From: Dehalococcoidia bacterium
Lineage (GTDB): Bacteria > Chloroflexota > Dehalococcoidia > Dehalococcoidales > BS750m-G39
Length of the DNA: 5,830 nucleotides
Direction: 5' to 3'
NCBI GenBank assembly: GCA_004375675.1
Contig: SOKR01000142.1
Coordinates: 1-5,830 of the forward strand
Positions within the stretch are counted from its first letter, which is position 1; each line of letters starts with the position of its first letter. Under the pieces are notes generated by a model. The model saw only the letters and a program-made list of their open reading frames with translations, did no database searches and had not been told where the DNA came from. The position numbers and the translations under genes are program-made. This document shows positions 1 through 5,830 of the stretch, piece by piece.

Positions 1-1812
1 CGCCACCCCGCAGACTATCTCCGGCTCACTGGGCAGGTCGTTTTTTCGCTGGTGATAAACCCGGCCCAGCTCGAAGAGTCTGACGCCGTTCTCTTCGTGC
101 CTGAGATTGGATTCCAAGGCGGAGAGGAGATTAGCCCGCAGAGTCGGGCGCAGGTACTCCTGCTCGGCGGTCATGGGGTTGGCTAGGCGCAGCGGTTCCG
201 GCTCCGGCGGTTGGGAGTGGGGCGAGAGCTTATTCAAGGCCTCACTTCCCATCATGGAAAAGGTGATGACCTCCTGGAAGCCGTAGTCGGCCAGTATGCG
301 GCTCACCTGCGGCTTCAGCTTTAGCATCGGCGACGGATTCTGGCGGGGCACGGGCTGGCTGAGCATGGTAATCGGTATCTCGTCGTAGCCGATAATACGG
401 GCGACCTCTTCGATAAGGTCTTCCTCAAGGCTGACATCGCTGCGCCAGTAAGGAGCGATAGCCAGTAATTCTGCATTCGAAGCTCCGGCTTTGACCTCGA
501 AGCCCAAAGCCACCAGCGTATCTTTCATCTGCCTGACGCTGAAATCAACGCCCAGCAGGCGCTTTGCCTCAGAACTGCGCAGCCGGACAGGCTCCGCTTT
601 CTTTTCTCCGGGATAGGCGTCGATGAAGCCCTTGGCGGCCTGGCCTCCGCTGATTTCGACCAGCAGCTGTGTCGCCCGTTTCAGCGCCGGAATCGTTACC
701 CCCGCGCTAATCCCCCGCTCGAAGCGCAGGCGGGCTTCGCTGGGCAGCCCCAGGCTGTGGCCCGTTTCATAGATGCTGGCCGGGTTAAAGCTGGCCGCCT
801 CCAAAAAGATGGCGGTGGTATTCTCGGTCACCTCGCTGTCATAGCCCCCCATCACCCCCGCCAGCGCCACCGCCCGTTCCGTGTCGGCGATGACCAGCAT
901 ATCGGGCGCCAGCGCCCGCTTGCTCCCGTCCAGGGTAACCATGACCTCGCCTTTTTTAGCGCGGCGGATGATAATCTTCTGTCCTCTAATATGGTTGTAA
1001 TCGAAAGCGTGCAGCGGCTCGCCGTACTCCAGCATAACGTAGTTGGTGATATCGACGATGTTATTGATGGGACGCATGCCGGCAGCAATAAGTCGCTGTT
1101 GCATCCAGGGCGGCGAAGCCCCTATCTTTATCCCACTGACCAGGCTGGCGCTGTATCGCGGGCAGAGGTCGGGGTCGGCAATTTGCACTGATACCTGGCT
1201 GTCAATGGTAGTCGTCGTTTCATCATAATCGTCTTTGGGGAGACGAACCTTTTGCCCGGTTAAAGCGGCAATCTCCCGGGCGATGCCGATAACGGAGAGA
1301 CAATCGGGGCGGTTGGGTGTTATATCCAGGTCGAGGATGACATCGCCCATGTAGTCGGCCAGTGGTTTACCCACCGGTGCCTCGGCGGGCAATACCATGA
1401 TGCCCTCGTGGCTGTCGGAGATGCCGAGCTCTTTTTCCGAGCAGACCATCCCCTCCGATACCACCCCCCGTATCTTGGCCGCCTCCAGAGTGAAAGGCTT
1501 CCCGGTATGACCGTCGATAAGCCTGGCGCCAACGCGGGCAAAAACCACCTTATCCCCCAGCTTTAGATTGGGCGCCCCGCAGACCACGGTCTGCTGCTCT
1601 GTGCCCAGGTCTACCATCGGCAGGGTGAGGCGGTCGGCGTTGGGGTGGGGATTGATGGCGGTAATCTGCCCGACGACGATGCCCTCCCAGCTCCCGCCAA
1701 TCACCTGCCACGTTTTGACCTCGGTGCCGGCCATGGCCAGCTTGCGGGCAAGTTCGTCCACGGGCAGCTTTATATCCACGTAGTCTTTAAGCCAATTCAG
1801 TGAAACCTTCAT
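1..1812 (-). CDS. pheT: Phenylalanyl-tRNA synthetase beta subunit, 3' end outside window
   Basis: Beta subunit of the cytoplasmic (alpha-beta)2 PheRS. It binds tRNA-Phe and carries the editing site that hydrolyses Tyr-tRNA-Phe. The frame is open for all 604 codons from ATG at 1812 to the window edge; the family is usually about 800 residues, so the last B-core part and the C-terminal FDX-ACB anticodon domain are missing. Visible in order: N-terminal MKVSLNWLKDYV; an OB-fold tRNA-binding domain at about 40-150 with NPHPNADRL (54-62); the B3/B4 editing domain at about 210-385, with GEPLHAFD (264-271), LEAASF (337-342) and SEARLRFERG (358-367); the B5 domain at about 405-475, with EEDLIEEVARIIGYDEIP; and the start of the class II-like core with NPMTAEQEYLRPTL (545-558). 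The start lies 2 bases after the pheS stop, and a GAGG 11 bases upstream sits inside pheS, so the two are almost surely co-transcribed and possibly translationally coupled. No frameshift or broken motif is seen. Confidence 0.97.
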   Translation of the reverse strand, partial: MKVSLNWLKDYVDIKLPVDELARKLAMAGTEVKTWQVIGGSWEGIVVGQITAINPHPNADRLTLPMVDLGTEQQTVVCGAPNLKLGDKVVFARVGARLIDGHTGKPFTLEAAKIRGVVSEGMVCSEKELGISDSHEGIMVLPAEAPVGKPLADYMGDVILDLDITPNRPDCLSVIGIAREIAALTGQKVRLPKDDYDETTTTIDSQVSVQIADPDLCPRYSASLVSGIKIGASPPWMQQRLIAAGMRPINNIVDITNYVMLEYGEPLHAFDYNHIRGQKIIIRRAKKGEVMVTLDGSKRALAPDMLVIADTERAVALAGVMGGYDSEVTENTTAIFLEAASFNPASIYETGHSLGLPSEARLRFERGISAGVTIPALKRATQLLVEISGGQAAKGFIDAYPGEKKAEPVRLRSSEAKRLLGVDFSVRQMKDTLVALGFEVKAGASNAELLAIAPYWRSDVSLEEDLIEEVARIIGYDEIPITMLSQPVPRQNPSPMLKLKPQVSRILADYGFQEVITFSMMGSEALNKLSPHSQPPEPEPLRLANPMTAEQEYLRPTLRANLLSALESNLRHEENGVRLFELGRVYHQRKNDLPSEPEIVCGVA

Positions 1813-1814
1813 CT

Positions 1815-2855
1815 CTAGAACTGCCTCAAAAATCTAAGGTCGCTGCCATAGAAAAGTCTTATATCATCAATGCCGTAACGCAGCATGGGCAGACGGTCTA
1901 TGCCCATCCCGAAGGCAAAACTGGAATAGACCTTGGGGTCGAGGCCCCCCCGTTCCAAAACCTTGGGATGCGTCATCCCCGCCCCCAGTATCTCAATCCA
2001 GCCGCTGTCGCCGCAGAGTCGGCAGCCCTTACCACCGCAGACCCCGCACTCTATAGCCATCTCCACCCCCGGCTCGACGAAGGGGAAATAGTCACAGCGG
2101 AAGCGCACCTTCCTCTCCTCGCCGAAGAAACGGCGGGCGAACTCGTAGAGCGTCCCTTTAAGCTCGGCCATGGTGATGCTCTTGTCCACGGCAAAGCCGT
2201 CAATCTGGTAGAACATGGGCAGGTGGGTGGCGTCGCTGGCTTCGTAGCGATAGACCTTGCCCGTGGTCACCACCCGAATCGGCGGTTTCATCATCTCCAT
2301 CGCCCGGATGTCCCCCGCCGTGTTGTGGGTGCGCAGCAGCATGTCCCTTTCGCCCTTCTCATTCTTATAGTCAACCCACAGGGTGGCCATGCTGTCGCGG
2401 GCGGGGTGGTGGTGGGGTATGTTCAGAGCCTCGAAGTTGTAGTAGTCCCACTCCACCTCCGGCGCCTCCATCACCTGAAAGCCCATGGAAACGAAGATTT
2501 CGTGGATTTCCTGGATGGTCTGGGTGATGGGATGCAGACGCCCGCCGGGCAAAAGACGCCCGGGCAGCGTAATATCGAGAGACTCCGCCCCGACAGCGCT
2601 CACCAGTTGGTCCTCGCGGAGCAGTTGAATCTTCTGCTGATAGCTGTTCTCCAGCTCGGCTCTAATGCGGTTAGCCAGCGCCCCCACCCTTTTCCTCTCC
2701 TCCATGGGCAGGCCAGTCAGCCCGCGTAAAATCGTAGTCAACTGGCTCTTCTTGCCCAGGTAGCGCACCCGCCAGGCTTCCAGGTCTTTGTCCTGGGTAA
2801 CCGCTTCCAGCTCCCGCAGGGCGTTGGCTATCAGCTCTTCAAGTTCGCTTATCAT
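1815..2855 (-). CDS. pheS: Phenylalanyl-tRNA synthetase alpha subunit
   Basis: Catalytic subunit of PheRS, a class II synthetase that activates Phe and transfers it to tRNA-Phe. The 346 residues are a full-length bacterial PheS. Residues 1-85 form the charged helical tRNA-binding arm. The catalytic core follows, with motif 2 around GKVYRYEASDATH (199-211), DYFPFVEPGVEM (255-266), a Cys cluster C270, C273, C278, C281 (known in many PheS), WIEILGAGMTHPKVL (286-300), motif 3 FAFGMGIDRL (313-322) and the typical end LRFLRQF. The ATG at 2855 is the right start because the usual N-terminal helix begins there. It has no Shine-Dalgarno and a promoter only 11 bases upstream. Oddities compared with remembered homologues: RTHNTAGDIR (175-184) where most have RTHTSxxQIR, FYQIDG (215-220) where most have FHQxEG, and GIDRL where GxERL is common. 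pheT follows after 2 bases. Confidence 0.97.
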   Translation of the reverse strand: MISELEELIANALRELEAVTQDKDLEAWRVRYLGKKSQLTTILRGLTGLPMEERKRVGALANRIRAELENSYQQKIQLLREDQLVSAVGAESLDITLPGRLLPGGRLHPITQTIQEIHEIFVSMGFQVMEAPEVEWDYYNFEALNIPHHHPARDSMATLWVDYKNEKGERDMLLRTHNTAGDIRAMEMMKPPIRVVTTGKVYRYEASDATHLPMFYQIDGFAVDKSITMAELKGTLYEFARRFFGEERKVRFRCDYFPFVEPGVEMAIECGVCGGKGCRLCGDSGWIEILGAGMTHPKVLERGGLDPKVYSSFAFGMGIDRLPMLRYGIDDIRLFYGSDLRFLRQF

Positions 2856-2866
2856 GGTTGTCTTGG

Positions 2867-2896
2867 ATTATAGCTTCTCAGTTACATAAGGGTCAA
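2867..2896 (-). promoter_or_regulatory. Sigma-70 type promoter of pheST
   Basis: On the minus strand TTGACC (2896-2891, five of six consensus bases) is followed by an 18-base spacer and a perfect TATAAT (2872-2867). The AT-rich T-tract of the preceding terminator ends four bases upstream of the -35 and could act like an UP element (inference). Transcription should start about 6-8 bases past the -10, at the A of 2861 or 2859, which leaves only 4-6 bases before the pheS ATG at 2855. pheS and pheT would therefore have their own, nearly leaderless transcript. The motif match is seen directly; activity is inferred. Confidence 0.72.
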
Positions 2897-2900
2897 GGAA

Positions 2901-2933
2901 ATAATAAAAAAAGAGGGGGCAAAACCCCCTCTT
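2901..2933 (-). terminator. Rho-independent terminator after rplT
   Basis: Read on the minus strand, a perfect 9-bp stem (AAGAGGGGG at 2933-2925 with CCCCCTCTT at 2919-2911) closes a 5-base loop TTTTG (2924-2920) and runs straight into TTTTTATTAT (2910-2901). It begins 22 bases after the rplT stop and lies before the pheS promoter, so it should end the infC-rpmI-rplT transcript and insulate pheST. On the plus strand the hairpin is followed by no T-tract, so it acts only in the minus direction. Partial read-through or conditional use as an attenuator cannot be excluded. Confidence 0.92.
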
Positions 2934-2955
2934 AAGCTCCTTGTCAAAAAACCTC

Positions 2956-3312
2956 TTACCCTTCCACCTTCCCCTTAGCTATAGTCACCAGGTTGGCAAA
3001 GGCTTCGGGCTCCCGCACCGCCATATCGGCCAGTATCTTACGGTTGATGTCCACCCCCGCCTGCTTCAGGCCGTAGATGAACTGCCCGTAGTTAAGCCCC
3101 TGCGCTCGGCTGGCGGCACTGACCCGTAAAATCCACAGCCGCCTCATGTCGCCCTTGCGCTCGCGGCGGTGGGCGTAGGCATAGCTCAACGCGTGCAGCA
3201 TAGACTCTTTAGCCCGCCGGTAAAGGGAATGACGGGTGGCTCTATGCCCCTTGGTCATGGCTAATACTTTCTTATGTCGTTTGTGGCTGGTTACCCCTCG
3301 CTTGATTCGCAC
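2956..3312 (-). CDS. rplT: 50S ribosomal protein L20
   Basis: L20 binds 23S rRNA early in large-subunit assembly and, in E. coli and Bacillus, also represses its own operon. The 118 residues are the normal length. The basic N-terminal tail begins RIKRGVTSHKRHKKVL, followed by YRRAKESMLHALSYAYAHRRERKGDMRRLWILRVSAASR (about 31-70) and the globular C-terminal GLNYGQFIYGLKQAGVDINRKILADMA (about 73-99), all standard L20. The start is GTG at 3312, where the alignment with other L20 proteins begins (usually MARVKRGV, here one residue shorter). A purine-rich AGGGGG (3323-3318) lies 5 bases upstream of it and serves as ribosome binding site. The gene follows rpmI by 14 bases and is the last of its transcription unit, with a hairpin terminator starting 22 bases beyond its TAA. 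No separate L20-binding leader is recognisable, and the leader upstream of infC looks too short for one. Confidence 0.97.
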   Translation of the reverse strand: MRIKRGVTSHKRHKKVLAMTKGHRATRHSLYRRAKESMLHALSYAYAHRRERKGDMRRLWILRVSAASRAQGLNYGQFIYGLKQAGVDINRKILADMAVREPEAFANLVTIAKGKVEG

Positions 3313-3326
3313 ACTATCCCCCTAAT

Positions 3327-3530
3327 TTACTTCACACCGTAGGGCAAAAGCCGCTGAATCCGCTTCCGGTCCGCAGCATTCAGCGGTATGGTGTCGCCGA
3401 AGAGACGACGCACCCGCTTCGGCTTGCGGCGGCGCAAATGGCTCTTGCCGCCCTTGACTCGCATAATTTTGCCGCTGCCCGTGATGTGGAAGCGGCCCTT
3501 GGCTCCCTTATGGGTTTTTATTTTCGGCAC
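3327..3530 (-). CDS. rpmI: 50S ribosomal protein L35
   Basis: L35 is a small, very basic protein of the large ribosomal subunit. The 67 residues match the family throughout: PKIKTHKGAKGRFHITGSGKI at the start, GGKSHLRRRKPKRVRR in the middle and AADRKRIQRLLPY at the end. The start is GTG at 3530, exactly where L35 normally begins (MPKxKTHKGA). It lies 4 bases after the infC stop; a purine run AAAGGGG that ends 10 bases upstream of the GTG is inside the last codons of infC, so translation is probably coupled to infC. The infC-rpmI-rplT order is the conserved bacterial one. Nothing is missing or unusual besides the GTG start. Confidence 0.96.
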   Translation of the reverse strand: MPKIKTHKGAKGRFHITGSGKIMRVKGGKSHLRRRKPKRVRRLFGDTIPLNAADRKRIQRLLPYGVK

Positions 3531-3534
3531 TTTT

Positions 3535-4092
3535 TTAAGACCCCTTTACTGCCTCGCTCTTCTCAGTCGTTTTCACTTTCTGGACGGCTAACGGCGCGAG
3601 GATTACGGTCATACTCCGCCCCTCGATCACCGGTTGCCGGGCGATAGCCGCCACCCCCTGCAACGATTCCGTCATCCGCTGCAACAGACCCCAGGCAATT
3701 TCGGGATGGGTGATTTCCCGCCCCCGGAACCGCACCGTAATCTTAACCTTGTCGCCCTCCCCCAGAAGCTTCCTCACCGACCTGGTCTTAGCCTCAAAGT
3801 CGTGACTACCAATCTTGGGTCGCAACCTGACCTCGCGCAGCATGGAAACCTTCTGGTTCTTCCTCTGCTCGCGCTCCTTCTTGGACTGCTCGTACTTGTA
3901 CTTACCGTAATCGAGCAGGCGGCATACGGGTGGTTTTGCGGTAGGAGCTACCTCAACCAGGTCAAGGTCATGCCTCCTCGCCATCTCCAGCGCCTGGCTC
4001 ATGGGCATAATCCCCAACTGCTCGCCCTTCTCCCCCACCAGGCGGACTTCCCTGGCTCTAATGCCCTGGTTAACCCGTAGCGGTTTAACTAT
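3535..4092 (-). CDS. infC: Translation initiation factor IF-3, AUA start
   Basis: IF3 binds the 30S subunit, blocks premature joining of the 50S and rejects wrong start codons and initiator tRNAs. From the chosen start the protein has 185 residues, a normal IF3 length. The N-domain (about 1-75) has VNQGIRAREVRL (7-18), GEQLGIM, LDLVEVAP and PPVCRLLDYGKYKYE. A Lys/Arg-rich linker covers about 70-90. The C-domain (about 88-170) has LREVRLRPKIGSHDFE, KVKITVRFRGREITHPE and a Lys-rich tail. A GTG at 4038 is the only ordinary start codon in the open frame, but it would cut off the conserved VNQGIRAREVRL. In-frame TAA at 4119-4117 limits the upstream extension, and no ATG, GTG or TTG lies between. 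ATA at 4092 sits 9 bases after a GGGAGGT. E. coli infC uses AUU for autocontrol; AUA here would work likewise (inference). rpmI follows after 4 bases. Confidence 0.93.
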   Translation of the reverse strand: MVKPLRVNQGIRAREVRLVGEKGEQLGIMPMSQALEMARRHDLDLVEVAPTAKPPVCRLLDYGKYKYEQSKKEREQRKNQKVSMLREVRLRPKIGSHDFEAKTRSVRKLLGEGDKVKITVRFRGREITHPEIAWGLLQRMTESLQGVAAIARQPVIEGRSMTVILAPLAVQKVKTTEKSEAVKGS

Positions 4093-4101
4093 GTTCTGTT
4101 T

Positions 4102-4108
4102 ACCTCCC
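4102..4108 (-). promoter_or_regulatory. Shine-Dalgarno that fixes the infC start
   Basis: Minus-strand GGGAGGT contains the full GGAGG core, the best ribosome binding site in the window. It is followed by nine bases and then ATA (4092-4090), in frame with IF3. The only other near-cognate codons in the open frame are ATT (4062-4060) and CTG (4041-4039). They lie about 40 and 60 bases away, have no comparable purine run before them, and fall inside or after the conserved N-terminus. This makes ATA the most likely initiation codon. Confidence 0.8.
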
Positions 4109-4135
4109 GCACACCCTTAAGGTTTATGGGCAAAA

Positions 4136-4164
4136 ACTATAGCATAACAGCCTGCGCTAGTCAA
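4136..4164 (-). promoter_or_regulatory. Extended -10 sigma-70 type promoter of infC-rpmI-rplT
   Basis: On the minus strand TTGACT (4164-4159, five of six consensus bases) is separated by 17 bases from TATAGT (4141-4136, five of six). A TG one base upstream of the -10 (4144-4143) makes it an extended -10. The -35 begins 3 bases after the thrS stop, so the promoter fills the gap exactly. The predicted start at about 4127-4129 gives a leader of roughly 35 bases containing the GGGAGGT of infC. No terminator hairpin is visible between thrS and this promoter, so thrS transcripts may also run into infC. Confidence 0.75.
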
Positions 4165-4167
4165 GTT

Positions 4168-5830
4168 TTACAGCTTCAGTTCCAGGCTGCGGCTGGCGAT
4201 AACCCCTTTTAACTTCTTCTTAAAGTCGGCAAAGGGCTGGGCGTTGGCTTGCTCACCACTGCGCAGTCGGATGGAAACAGTGCCATCGGCCACCTCCCTG
4301 TCCCCGACGACCAGCATATAGGGCACCTTCTCCAGTTGCGCCTGCCGTATTTTCATGTTCACCGTCTCCGAGCGGGCGTCAACCACCCCCCTTATCCCCT
4401 CCTTTTTGAGCTCGGCTTCCAGCTTGCGGGCGTATTCCAGGTGGCGGTCGGCGATGGGTAGCACCACCGCCTGCACGGGCGCCAGCCAGACGGGGAAAGC
4501 CCCCCCGTAGTGCTCGATAAGCGAAGCCAGAAAGCGCTCCATGCTCCCCAGCACGGTGCGGTGCACCATAGCCACCATGTGCTCCTTCCCGTCCTCGCCG
4601 ATGTAGTTCAGATCGAAGCGCGCCGGCAGGTTAAAATCGACCTGTATGGTCGGTCCCTGCCACCCCCGCCCCACCGCGTCCTCGAACTTTATATCTATCT
4701 TGGGCCCGTAGAAGACCCCCTCACCGGGGTCGATTTCGTAGGCGAGCTTCTGCCGTTCCAGCGCCTTGGCTAAAGTATCGGTGGCTTCTTCCCAGACCTT
4801 GATATCGCCGGCGTACTTTTCGGGGCGGGTGGAAAGATAGATACTGTAGTTACTGAAGCCGAAGGTGTCCACCATGAACAACGCCAGGTCGAGCACCCCC
4901 ACCACCTCATCCTCCAGCTGGTCGAAGCGGCAAAAGATATGCGCGTCGTCTTGGGTAAAGCCACGCACTCTGGATAAGCCGTGCAATACACCGGAGCGCT
5001 CGTAGCGATAGACCGTGCCCAGCTCGGCGTAGCGCAAAGGCAATTCGCGGTAGCTGCGCTGGCTGGTCTTATATATCAGTATATGCCCGACGCAGTTCAT
5101 CGGCTTGATAACGTATTCCTGCCCCTCGACATCGATGGGGTCGTACATACTCTCGCGGTAAAAGTCCCAGTGCCCGCTCGTCTTCCAGAGGTCCAGCTTG
5201 CCGATATGCGGGGTGTATATCAGGTCATAGCCCCGCTTGAAGTGCTCGTCCTTCCAGAAGTCCTCGATAACGCGCCGTATCGTGGAGCCCTTGGGGTGCC
5301 AGTGGACTAAACCGGGACCAGCTTCCTCGTGGATGCTGAAGAGGTCCAGCTCCTTGCCCAGCTTGCGGTGGTCGCGCTTGGCCGCCTCCTCCAGGTTTTT
5401 GAGGTATTCGGCCAGGGCGTCTTCGGTATCGAAGGCGACACCGTAGACCCGCTGCAGCATGGGATTATGCTCGTCCCCCCGCCAGTACGCCCCGGCGATG
5501 CTCACCAGCTTAAAGGCTTTAATCTCGCCCGTGGAAGCCAGGTGAGGCCCCCGGCACAAATCGACGAAAGACCCCTGGCGATATACGCCGACCTTTTCGT
5601 CGGCTATTTCTTCGATAAGCTCCAGCTTGTAGGGCTGTTTGGCGAATAGAGAGCGCGCGTCCTCACGGCTCAACTCCTCACGGCTGAAAGGCAGTTCGGC
5701 GGCGACCAGCTCCTTCATTTTAGACTCTATGATAGGCAGGTCGTCGGGGGTCAGCGGTCGCGGTAATTCGAAGTCGTAGTAAAAGCCGTCCTGCGTAGCG
5801 GGCCCGATGCCGCACCTGGCGTCGGGGAAC
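4168..5830 (-). CDS. thrS: Threonyl-tRNA synthetase, 5' end outside window
   Basis: ThrRS is a cytoplasmic class II synthetase that charges tRNA-Thr and edits Ser-tRNA-Thr. The frame is open from the window edge to TAA at 4170-4168, with 553 residues visible. The ATG at 5718 is internal: upstream residues FPDARCGIGPATQDGFYYDF belong to the second (SAD) editing domain, so the true start, the HxxxH editing motif and any TGS domain lie beyond 5830. In visible numbering: VDLCRGPH with editing-site Cys and His (C92, H96); motif 1 around HWHPKGSTIRRVIEDFW (about 176-192); MNCVGH with zinc ligand C246; motif 2 RYERSGVLHGLSRVRGFTQ (275-293) and DDAH with zinc ligand H297; motif 3 HRTVLGSMERF with zinc ligand H423; and the anticodon-binding domain at about 447-547 (PVWLAPVQAVVLPIADRH onward). 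All expected catalytic and zinc residues in the visible part are present. The stop lies 3 bases before the -35 of the infC promoter. Confidence 0.97.
   Translation of the reverse strand, partial: FPDARCGIGPATQDGFYYDFELPRPLTPDDLPIIESKMKELVAAELPFSREELSREDARSLFAKQPYKLELIEEIADEKVGVYRQGSFVDLCRGPHLASTGEIKAFKLVSIAGAYWRGDEHNPMLQRVYGVAFDTEDALAEYLKNLEEAAKRDHRKLGKELDLFSIHEEAGPGLVHWHPKGSTIRRVIEDFWKDEHFKRGYDLIYTPHIGKLDLWKTSGHWDFYRESMYDPIDVEGQEYVIKPMNCVGHILIYKTSQRSYRELPLRYAELGTVYRYERSGVLHGLSRVRGFTQDDAHIFCRFDQLEDEVVGVLDLALFMVDTFGFSNYSIYLSTRPEKYAGDIKVWEEATDTLAKALERQKLAYEIDPGEGVFYGPKIDIKFEDAVGRGWQGPTIQVDFNLPARFDLNYIGEDGKEHMVAMVHRTVLGSMERFLASLIEHYGGAFPVWLAPVQAVVLPIADRHLEYARKLEAELKKEGIRGVVDARSETVNMKIRQAQLEKVPYMLVVGDREVADGTVSIRLRSGEQANAQPFADFKKKLKGVIASRSLELKL

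Noticed and set aside
1800..2729. A 309-codon open frame on the plus strand.
   Set aside because: It lies wholly antisense to pheS, whose protein is unmistakable; GC-rich codon bias of pheS leaves the opposite frame open. Its translation has no recognisable domain and no ribosome binding site was noticed. The other plus-strand frames over pheT, infC and thrS are rejected for the same reason.
2942..2947. Perfect TTGACA on the minus strand just after the rplT stop.
   Set aside because: The hexamer at 17 bases spacing is TTTTGC inside the terminator hairpin, with no usable -10 nearby.
2856..2955. Possible T-box or Phe-rich leader-peptide attenuator in front of pheS.
   Set aside because: Only 100 bases separate rplT from pheS, too few for a T-box, no run of Phe codons behind a start was seen, and the terminator is placed before the promoter, not in the pheS leader.
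3535..4038. GTG at 4038 as the infC start.
   Set aside because: It removes 18 residues including VNQGIRAREVRL, which is typical of IF3, and is far from the strong Shine-Dalgarno at 4108-4102.
4089..4112. A 7-codon minus-strand frame starting GTG at 4112 whose TAG overlaps the infC ATA, suggesting a leader peptide.
   Set aside because: The purine run before its GTG is only one base away, too close to act as a ribosome binding site, and the infC Shine-Dalgarno lies inside it. Such a short frame is expected by chance.
4168..5718. ATG at 5718 as the thrS start.
   Set aside because: The 37 codons upstream to the window edge continue the conserved editing domain (GIGPATQDGFYYDF), so the gene runs off the window.

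Overview
The window holds one continuous block of translation genes, all on the minus strand. Read in the direction of transcription (high to low coordinates) the order is thrS (5' end outside the window), infC, rpmI, rplT, pheS, pheT (3' end outside the window). This is the widespread bacterial thrS-infC-rpmI-rplT-pheS-pheT cluster. The GC-rich bases (roughly 55-60% by eye) and the PheS and ThrRS sequences suggest a Chloroflexota relative, perhaps Dehalococcoidia. That placement is from memory of family sequences and is tentative.

Layout: thrS occupies 4168-5830 (threonyl-tRNA synthetase). A 75-base gap follows, carrying an extended -10 promoter and a strong Shine-Dalgarno. infC occupies 3535-4092 and appears to start at a rare AUA codon. 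rpmI (3327-3530) and rplT (2956-3312) follow at gaps of 4 and 14 bases, both with GTG starts. A 9-bp hairpin with a T-tract (about 2901-2933) ends that unit. Within a few bases of the T-tract lies a near-consensus sigma-70 type promoter (2867-2896), placed so close to pheS that its mRNA should be almost leaderless. pheS (1815-2855) is followed after 2 bases by pheT (1-1812, 604 codons seen).

How the parts work together: ThrRS and PheRS (alpha plus beta) charge tRNA-Thr and tRNA-Phe. IF3 polices start-codon choice and keeps ribosomal subunits apart. L35 and L20 are large-subunit proteins. The sequence suggests three transcription units (thrS; infC-rpmI-rplT; pheST), though read-through between them is possible.

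I see no mobile element, CRISPR array, RNA gene or unknown gene system. The content is housekeeping. What merits attention is the expression signals: the AUA start of infC, the SD-less near-leaderless pheS, the terminator-promoter abutment, and an unusual PheS active-site motif. There is no gene-free stretch longer than 100 bases.
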